A stretch of 20,403 nt of DNA from positions 62,787-83,189 of the forward strand of contig DJPL01000042.1 of assembly GCA_002437415.1 (NCBI GenBank), in the 5' to 3' direction. The notes under the pieces are model-generated. The model saw only the letters and a list, made by a program, of their open reading frames with translations, searched no databases and was not told where the DNA came from. Origin of the DNA: Ruminococcaceae bacterium UBA6413 (GTDB lineage: Bacteria; Bacillota; Clostridia; Oscillospirales; Ruminococcaceae). Shown one piece after another: positions 15,049-20,403 of this stretch. How positions within the stretch are numbered: position 1 is the stretch's first letter; each line of letters starts with the position of its first letter. The translations under genes and the position numbers were made by a program.

Positions 15049-15486
15049 ATGTTACTTTTTTTACTGCCTTTATTCGCACTGGCGCTGATTATGCTGCCGT
15101 TCTTTGTGATGCTTAAGAGAAGAAAAGAGGGCAAGCCCTTAAAGACAAGAAAAGCGATCCTTATAAATGCCGGTTCATTCATCGGTGTTATGATCATGAT
15201 GAGCGTGTTCGTACCGCTGTTCGCATTCGCGTCTGCTGAGGGTGCGGCTGAGGCTGCACAGTCTGCGCTCAGTGTGGGCGACGGTCTTAAGTACCTCGGT
15301 GCGGCTCTTGCAACGGGTCTTGCAACGATCGGTACAGGTATCGCGGTCGGCGGTGCCGCTCCCGCAGCTATCGGTGCTACGGCAGAAAACGACAAGAACT
15401 TCACAAAGGCTCTTATCTTCGTAGCGCTCGGTGAAGGTGTCGCTATCTACGGTCTGCTTATTTCAATACTTATTCTTTATTCATAA
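15049..15486 (+). CDS. ntpK: V-type ATPase rotor subunit K (single c-type hairpin with N-terminal extension)
   Basis: The 145-residue proteolipid forms the rotating membrane ring. Residues 78-145 are a classical c-type hairpin: a glycine/alanine-rich helix (GAALATGLATIGTGIAVGG), a polar loop (ATAENDKNFTK) and an outer helix carrying the ion-binding Glu129 (IFVALGEGVAIYG). Residues 1-63 are two further hydrophobic segments (about 1-22 and 35-62) around a basic loop (KRRKEGKPLKTRK); they lack the glycine pattern and any membrane glutamate, unlike the first hairpin of the E. hirae NtpK. The second segment ends FAFASA, resembling a signal peptidase site. So there is one ion site per protein. At the E. 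hirae Na+ ligand Gln110 this protein has Val100. GGGAGGAACTGAAA precedes the ATG at 15049. Confidence 0.92.
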   Translation: MLLFLLPLFALALIMLPFFVMLKRRKEGKPLKTRKAILINAGSFIGVMIMMSVFVPLFAFASAEGAAEAAQSALSVGDGLKYLGAALATGLATIGTGIAVGGAAPAAIGATAENDKNFTKALIFVALGEGVAIYGLLISILILYS

Positions 15487-15505
15487 TGACCGGAAGGTAA
15501 GAAAT

Positions 15506-15814
15506 ATGAAATTCTTTCTTATCAGTGATAATACGGATACACAGATGGGTATGCGCCTTGCAGGCATTGAGGGGATAGTGGTGAACCGTCCCGAGGAGGT
15601 CAGCGAGGCTCTGGAAAAAGCAAAGGCTGATAAGGATATCGGCGTGGTGCTTATGACGGAAAAGCTCATCAATATGTGTAAGCAGACAGTTTACGATATG
15701 AAGCTGAACAGCACAAAGCCGCTGATAGTGGAGATACCCGACCGTCACGGAACATCGGATATCAGTAAATCTATCGACGGATATGTCCGTGATGCGATCG
15801 GACTGAAATTATAA
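15506..15814 (+). CDS. ntpG: V-type ATPase subunit F
   Basis: A 102-residue central-shaft subunit (NtpG in E. hirae, F in general V/A nomenclature) that binds subunit D and couples rotation to the head. It opens with KFFLISDNTDTQMGMRLAGI, typical of the family, and contains the GVVLMTEKLI strand-helix unit and PLIVEIPD segment of its Rossmann-like fold. The length fits. The ATG at 15506 with GGAAGG upstream is the start; an in-frame ATG at 15431 would lie inside the end of the subunit K gene and add an unrelated hydrophobic stretch. Confidence 0.93.
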   Translation: MKFFLISDNTDTQMGMRLAGIEGIVVNRPEEVSEALEKAKADKDIGVVLMTEKLINMCKQTVYDMKLNSTKPLIVEIPDRHGTSDISKSIDGYVRDAIGLKL

Positions 15815-15836
15815 TTTATCAGAAGGGAGCAGCTGT

Positions 15837-16430
15837 ATGCCGGAGGTTCAGGACAGAATAGAAAAGCTGGGCAATTCAATTCTTTCCGATGCCGGACGCA
15901 AGGCAGAGGAAATAATCAGCAAGGCACAGCAGCAGGCTGACGAGCTGACAGAACAGGCAAGAGAGCAGTACAGACGCAGTGAAGAAAGCGAGATAGCTCT
16001 TGACAGACAAAAAACTCATACATTGTATGCCAAGGAGCTTTCTAAGAGCGATTTCGCCGCACATAAATCGGTACTTGCGCACAGATGTGAGCTTGTCGAC
16101 AGCTTGTTTGACGATATAAGAAAAAGGCTTGAGAGCTTTGTAAAGAGCGGCGAGTACGCGGAATTTATGAACGCTCTTGCAAAGAAAGCAAATGACGAGC
16201 AGGCTTTCAGCAAAGACTGCGTAATAAATGTAAGCAAGGACGATAAACAGCTTGCAAAGGACATAGCCGATAAGTACGGTGTCGGAGTTGCCGTTGACCG
16301 TAATATTGAGCTTGGCGGAATTTCTGTTTATTATCCGTCACAGAACATATATATAGACTACACGCTTGACCTTGCGTTGGAGCAGCAGAGAAATGCTTTC
16401 GTTGCGGGTCACGGCGAGCTGTCGTTATAA
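15837..16430 (+). CDS. ntpE: V-type ATPase peripheral stalk subunit E
   Basis: A 197-residue protein of the V/A-ATPase subunit E family. The N-terminal half (about 1-95) is a long charged helix (AGRKAEEIISKAQQQADEL) that winds around the small G/H-like stalk protein; the C-terminal half is the globular domain that grips the top of subunit B, with the conserved ending GGISVYYPSQNIYIDYTLD. Length is normal. AAGGGAGC precedes the ATG at 15837. It lies between F and A here, whereas in E. hirae it is next to K and C. Confidence 0.9.
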   Translation: MPEVQDRIEKLGNSILSDAGRKAEEIISKAQQQADELTEQAREQYRRSEESEIALDRQKTHTLYAKELSKSDFAAHKSVLAHRCELVDSLFDDIRKRLESFVKSGEYAEFMNALAKKANDEQAFSKDCVINVSKDDKQLAKDIADKYGVGVAVDRNIELGGISVYYPSQNIYIDYTLDLALEQQRNAFVAGHGELSL

Positions 16431-16446
16431 CGGGGAGGTAATTGCA

Positions 16447-18189
16447 ATGAACTGTATTTATGCGATAAACGGACCCGTTGTAAAGGTCAAGGATACAAAG
16501 TCATTCTCAATGCGTGAGATGGTAATGGTCGGTAAGAGCAAGCTTATCGGCGAGGTCATCGGCGTTACCGATGAAATGACGACCATACAGGTGTACGAGG
16601 GTACGGCAGGTCTTATGCCGGGCGACCCCGTAGAGCCGACCGGAACACCCATGAGCGCAACGTTAGGTCCCGGTATCATATCAAATATCTATGACGGTAT
16701 CCAGCGTCCGCTTAAGGCTATGACAGCGCTCAGCGGCGTATATGTAACAGAGGGCAGTGCGATAGCCGCACTTGATGAGGAGCGCGAGTTTGACGTTACG
16801 GTCACCGTAAAGGTCGGCGATAAGCTTCACGGCGGCGATGTCTACGCCGAGTGCCCCGAAACACCGCTTATTACTCACAGATGTATGATATCGCCTTACA
16901 CAGAGGGCACAGTAGAATATGCTGCACCTGACGGTAAGTACAAGGTAAACGATGTAGTACTTAAGCTCAGGATTGACGATGAAACCGTACAGGAGCTGAC
17001 GTTAGTACAGAAGTGGCCTATCAGAACGCCGCGACCTATAAACAAGCGTCTGCCTATTTCAAAGCCGCTTATCACGGGTCAGCGTATAGTAGATACTATC
17101 CTGCCGCTTGCAAAGGGCGGTACAGCCGCTATACCCGGAGGCTTCGGTACAGGTAAGACTATGACACAGCACCAGCTTGCAAAGTGGTGCGATGCGGATA
17201 TTATCGTGTATATCGGTTGCGGTGAGCGTGGCAACGAGATGACGCAGGTACTTGAGGAGTTCTCGGAGCTTATCGACCCTAAATCGGGCAGACCGCTGAC
17301 AGACAGAACGGTGCTTATAGCAAACACATCAAATATGCCTGTTGCCGCGCGTGAAGCGTCTATCTATACAGGCATCACGCTTGCCGAGTACTACCGTGAT
17401 ATGGGCTACCATATAGCTATAATGGCTGACTCGACATCGCGTTGGGCTGAGGCTCTGCGTGAGATATCGGGACGACTTGAGGAAATGCCCGCAGAAGAGG
17501 GCTTCCCCGCATATCTGCCGTCAAGACTGTCTGAGTTCTACGAACGTGCAGGTTATGTCGAAACTATGAACGGCAAAGAGGGCAGTGTTACCATTATCGG
17601 TGCCGTATCACCTCAGGGCTCTGACTTCTCTGAGCCTGTAACACAGAATACAAAGCGATTTGTACGTTGCTTCTGGGCACTTGACAAGAACTTGGCTTAT
17701 GCAAGACACTATCCCGCTATCAACTGGAATATGAGCTATTCCGAGTACAGCGACGATCTTGCCGAGTATTACAATGAGCACGTCGGCGAGGAGTTCTGCC
17801 GTTACAGACAGGAAATATCGACCTTGCTCGTTGAAGAAAACAATCTTATGGAGATAGTAAAGCTTATCGGTGCTGACGTTCTCCCCGATGATCAGAAGCT
17901 CATTATTGAGATCGCCCGTGTTATCCGTGTAGGCTTCTTACAGCAGAACGCCTTTCATAAGGACGACACATTTGTTCCGCTTGAAAAGCAGAAGCTGATG
18001 ATGAAAGCAATTTTACTTCTTTATCACAATTCGCTGAATGCCATTAACGGCGGCAAGCCTATATCGGAGATAATCTCCTACGGCTTCTTCGATAAGCTGA
18101 TAAAGATGAAGTACGATATACCTAACGACAAGCTTGAAATGTTCGATGAATATTTCGATATGATAAACAGCAGGTTTGCCGACGAATAA
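16447..18189 (+). CDS. ntpA: V-type ATPase catalytic subunit A
   Basis: The 580-residue catalytic subunit that hydrolyses or makes ATP in the A3B3 head. It has the N-terminal beta-barrel (1-75), the non-homologous region special to V/A-type A subunits (about 110-190), the Walker A P-loop at 231-238 (GGFGTGKT), the catalytic glutamate and following arginine in GCGERGNEMTQVLEEF (Glu260, Arg261), and the nucleotide-domain motif MADSTSRWAEALREISGRL. No key residue is missing. The start is the ATG at 16447 after GGGGAGG; a longer in-frame start at 16366 would lie inside the subunit E gene. Confidence 0.98.
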   Translation: MNCIYAINGPVVKVKDTKSFSMREMVMVGKSKLIGEVIGVTDEMTTIQVYEGTAGLMPGDPVEPTGTPMSATLGPGIISNIYDGIQRPLKAMTALSGVYVTEGSAIAALDEEREFDVTVTVKVGDKLHGGDVYAECPETPLITHRCMISPYTEGTVEYAAPDGKYKVNDVVLKLRIDDETVQELTLVQKWPIRTPRPINKRLPISKPLITGQRIVDTILPLAKGGTAAIPGGFGTGKTMTQHQLAKWCDADIIVYIGCGERGNEMTQVLEEFSELIDPKSGRPLTDRTVLIANTSNMPVAAREASIYTGITLAEYYRDMGYHIAIMADSTSRWAEALREISGRLEEMPAEEGFPAYLPSRLSEFYERAGYVETMNGKEGSVTIIGAVSPQGSDFSEPVTQNTKRFVRCFWALDKNLAYARHYPAINWNMSYSEYSDDLAEYYNEHVGEEFCRYRQEISTLLVEENNLMEIVKLIGADVLPDDQKLIIEIARVIRVGFLQQNAFHKDDTFVPLEKQKLMMKAILLLYHNSLNAINGGKPISEIISYGFFDKLIKMKYDIPNDKLEMFDEYFDMINSRFADE

Positions 18190-18210
18190 ACCCGATAGGA
18201 GAAAAGTTTT

Positions 18211-19602
18211 ATGATTCAATATGCAGGACTGAGTGAAATAAACGGACCGCTTGTCTGCCTTGAGGGTGCTAAGGGTGTTTCTTACGATGAGATCGCAGAA
18301 ATCAAGCTTGAGGACGGCACAAAGCGTTTAGGTCGTGTCGTTGAGATGCAGGGCGATAAGGTAGTCTTACAGGTGTTTGAGGGTACGAACGGTATCTCTC
18401 TTACCAATACAAAAATCAGTTTTACGGGAAAGCCGCTTGAGATCCCACTGTCTACCGAAATGCTCGGCAGAACGTTCAACGGTGCCGGCAAGCCCATAGA
18501 CGGGCTGGGCGAGGTGTTCCCGCAGAAATACGGCGATATCAACGGACGTGCGTTAAATCCCGTTGCACGTTCATATCCCAGAAACTATATACACACAGGT
18601 ATTTCCTCTATAGACGCACTTATGACGCTTATCAGAGGTCAGAAGCTTCCTATATTCTCGGGCTCGGGTCTGTCGCACAACAAGCTTGCCGTGCAGATAG
18701 TAAAGCAGGCTAAGATCGCAGACAGCGAGGGCAAGGACTTTGCCGTGGTATTCGCCGCAATGGGCGTTCAGAATGACGTTGCGGAGTACTTCAGACGTTC
18801 GTTTGAGGAAACAGGCGTTATACAGCGTGTTTGTATGTTCATAAATCTTTCAAACGACCCTATCATCGAGCGTATCCTTACTCCGAGATGTGCGCTTACG
18901 GTCGCAGAATATCTTGCGTTTGAGAAGAATATGCACATACTCGTTATTATGACCGATATGACCTCTTATTGTGAGGCTCTGCGTGAGTTCTCTTCATCAA
19001 AGGGTGAGATCCCCGGAAGAAAGGGCTACCCCGGTTATCTTTATTCCGACCTTGCCTCTATGTATGAAAGAGCAGGCGTAGTAGAGGGCAGTACAGGCTC
19101 TGTTACGCAGATACCGATACTTACAATGCCTAACGATGATATTACCCACCCTATCCCCGACCTTACGGCATATATCACCGAGGGTCAGATAGTATTCGAC
19201 AGAAACCTTGACCAGACAGGCGTTTATCCCGGACTTTCTGTACTGCTTTCGCTGTCGCGTCTTATGAAGGACGGCATAGGAGAGCAGTATACCAGAGCTG
19301 ACCACGCCGATGTTTCAAACCAGCTTTTCGCTTGCTATGCGAGAGTACAGGATGCAAGAGCGCTTGCATCGGTCATCGGTGAAGATGAGCTTTCAGCATC
19401 GGATAAGGCTATTATGAAGTTCGGTACGATGTTCGAAAAGTACTTCCTTAATCAGGGCTTTGATGAGAACCGTTCTATGGACGAAACGCTTGACCTTGCG
19501 TGGGATCTGCTTTCACTGCTTCCCGCAAGCGAGCTTGACCGTGTAAACGAACAGCTCATCAAGGAGCATTATAACCCCGAAAATGCGAAGAGATTTGTAT
19601 AA
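18211..19602 (+). CDS. ntpB: V-type ATPase non-catalytic subunit B
   Basis: The 463-residue partner of subunit A in the head ring. It resembles A in its barrel and nucleotide domains but, as expected for B, has no Walker A P-loop: the equivalent segment reads FSGSGLSHNKLA. Family signatures are present, including PRNYIHTGISSIDALMTL, MTDMTSYCEALREFSS and GRKGYPGYLYSDLASMYERA. Length matches the family (about 455-470). AGGAG precedes the ATG at 18211, 21 bases after subunit A. Confidence 0.98.
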   Translation: MIQYAGLSEINGPLVCLEGAKGVSYDEIAEIKLEDGTKRLGRVVEMQGDKVVLQVFEGTNGISLTNTKISFTGKPLEIPLSTEMLGRTFNGAGKPIDGLGEVFPQKYGDINGRALNPVARSYPRNYIHTGISSIDALMTLIRGQKLPIFSGSGLSHNKLAVQIVKQAKIADSEGKDFAVVFAAMGVQNDVAEYFRRSFEETGVIQRVCMFINLSNDPIIERILTPRCALTVAEYLAFEKNMHILVIMTDMTSYCEALREFSSSKGEIPGRKGYPGYLYSDLASMYERAGVVEGSTGSVTQIPILTMPNDDITHPIPDLTAYITEGQIVFDRNLDQTGVYPGLSVLLSLSRLMKDGIGEQYTRADHADVSNQLFACYARVQDARALASVIGEDELSASDKAIMKFGTMFEKYFLNQGFDENRSMDETLDLAWDLLSLLPASELDRVNEQLIKEHYNPENAKRFV

Positions 19603-19631
19603 CAGTTACTTTATGAAAGGCAGGTGAGTGT

Positions 19632-20270
19632 ATGGCTGAACAGGTTTTCCCGACCAAAGGCAACCTTATCAAAGCAAAACGTTCGTTACAGCAGGCAAAG
19701 CAGGGCTTTGAGCTGATGGACAGAAAGCGTAACGTATTGATAAGAGAAATGGTCGCGCTGACCGATAAGTCAAAGCTTGTCCGCGGAAATATTGAGCAGA
19801 CCTATGAAAAGGCTTATGCCGCACTGCAAAAGGCGAATATCTCGCTCGGCTCTGTATCGACTCTGACGCAGTTCGTTCCCGAGGAAACGGAGCTTGAGAT
19901 ATCGTTCAGAAGTGTAATGGGTGTAGAACTGCCGACAGTCGAGCTCCCCGATAAGCCGATAGTTCCGCAGTATGACATTGCTATGACCAATTCGTATCTT
20001 GACAATGCCTACATCTGCTTTAACGAAACCAAAAAGCTGACAGTCGTACTCGCCGAGATAGAAAACAGCATATACAGGCTCGCTGTGGCTATTAAAAAGA
20101 CACAGAAGCGTGCCAATGCGCTTAAAAACATCATTATCCCGAAATACGAGGCGCAGGTCAGATTTATCTCCAACTCTCTTGAAGAAAAGGAACGTGAGGA
20201 ATTCTCACGTCAGAAGGTTATCAAGAGCACCAAGATAAAAAAGGAAAAGGCACAGAAAGAAAAAGCATAA
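19632..20270 (+). CDS. ntpD: V-type ATPase central shaft subunit D
   Basis: The 212-residue rotor shaft, a two-helix coiled coil running through the A3B3 head and ending, with subunit F, on subunit C. The N-terminus with PTKGNLIKAKRSLQQAKQGF is diagnostic of the family, and the C-terminal helix (about 160-200) supplies the other strand. The last residues are lysine-rich (KIKKEKAQKEKA), which is common. AAGGCAGG precedes the ATG at 19632. It is the last gene of the operon, followed by a strong hairpin. Confidence 0.95.
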   Translation: MAEQVFPTKGNLIKAKRSLQQAKQGFELMDRKRNVLIREMVALTDKSKLVRGNIEQTYEKAYAALQKANISLGSVSTLTQFVPEETELEISFRSVMGVELPTVELPDKPIVPQYDIAMTNSYLDNAYICFNETKKLTVVLAEIENSIYRLAVAIKKTQKRANALKNIIIPKYEAQVRFISNSLEEKEREEFSRQKVIKSTKIKKEKAQKEKA

Positions 20271-20289
20271 GAACAAACAATGTAAGATA

Positions 20290-20326
20290 AAAGCCGCACT
20301 GAGGGTTTTCCCGACAGTGCGGCTTT
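20290..20326 (+). terminator. Strong terminator hairpin of the V-type ATPase operon
   Basis: A perfect 12-bp stem, AAAGCCGCACTG at 20290-20301 with CAGTGCGGCTTT at 20315-20326. The loop itself can close a GGG/CCC inner stem (20303-20305 with 20310-20312). The stem ends in TTT and is followed by CAGTTTG, so the U-tract is short. Being nearly symmetric (AAA on the left), it could also act on the other strand. It starts 20 bases after the subunit D stop. Confidence 0.88.
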
Positions 20327-20376
20327 CAGTTTGTTGAAAAAGTCTGTTTTTACAAAAAATAGAGTAAATTCTCTGT

Positions 20377-20399
20377 CCCTAACCCCAAACCCCTTCCCC
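20377..20399 (-). other. G-quadruplex-type tract at the window edge, possibly part of a repeat
   Basis: The minus strand carries four G-runs of 4, 4, 4 and 3 bases separated by loops of 2, 3 and 3 bases, a full match to the G3+N1-7 pattern; the plus strand is the matching C-rich tract. The last bases before the window ends (CCCCTTCCCCGTGG) could be one arm of an inverted repeat continuing outside. Nothing else is recognised between the operon terminator and the edge. Confidence 0.6.
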
Positions 20400-20403
20400 G
20401 TGG

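Overview
The window looks like chromosomal core DNA from a low-to-mid GC Firmicute of the class Clostridia, most likely an Oscillospiraceae/Ruminococcaceae gut-type anaerobe (a relative of [Eubacterium] siraeum or Ruminococcus is my best guess; species is inference). Reasons: Gram-positive-style Shine-Dalgarno sites before almost every gene, sigma-A consensus promoters, the dgt-dnaG-rpoD gene string, the ACT-domain/UPF0210 pair, and a V/A-type ATPase operon. I see no phage, insertion sequence, CRISPR array, tRNA or rRNA, and no broken gene.

Left part, minus strand (about 66-9255): ten genes, read right to left. uvrC (nucleotide excision repair), rsmD (16S rRNA methylation), coaD (coenzyme A synthesis), a short coiled-coil protein resembling ATP synthase stalk subunits, and yigZ are packed with gaps of 3 to 42 bases behind a promoter at 9305-9333. 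After a 122-base A/T-rich gap come dgt, dnaG, rpoD and an Rrf2-family regulator with three cysteines, again tightly packed. pyrE is last and has its own near-perfect promoter, whose -35 box overlaps the stop codon of the Rrf2 gene.

Middle, plus strand (9399-11147): a consensus promoter divergent from uvrC drives a two-gene unit, a small ACT-domain protein and a UPF0210 (PFL-like) protein. It ends at a clear intrinsic terminator.

Right part, plus strand (11318-20326): a nine-gene V/A-type ATPase operon in the order stalk G/H-like, C, I, K, F, E, A, B, D (E. hirae names: F, C, I, K, G, E, A, B, D), closed by a strong hairpin. A and B form the catalytic head, D and F the central shaft, C the socket on the rotor ring, K the ring, I the membrane stator, and E plus the G/H-like protein the peripheral stalk.

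The most notable observation is in subunit I. A cytoplasmic domain of its N-terminal arm (residues 142-208) occurs a second time (residues 576-642), inserted into the cytoplasmic loop between transmembrane helices 6 and 7, about 45% identical over 67 ungapped residues. Subunit K is also unusual: one c-type hairpin preceded by a two-helix extension ending in a signal-peptidase-like Ala-x-Ala. The right edge carries a C-rich tract whose complement fits a G-quadruplex motif and may be the start of a repeat cut off by the window. I found no wholly new system; the rest is ordinary housekeeping DNA.
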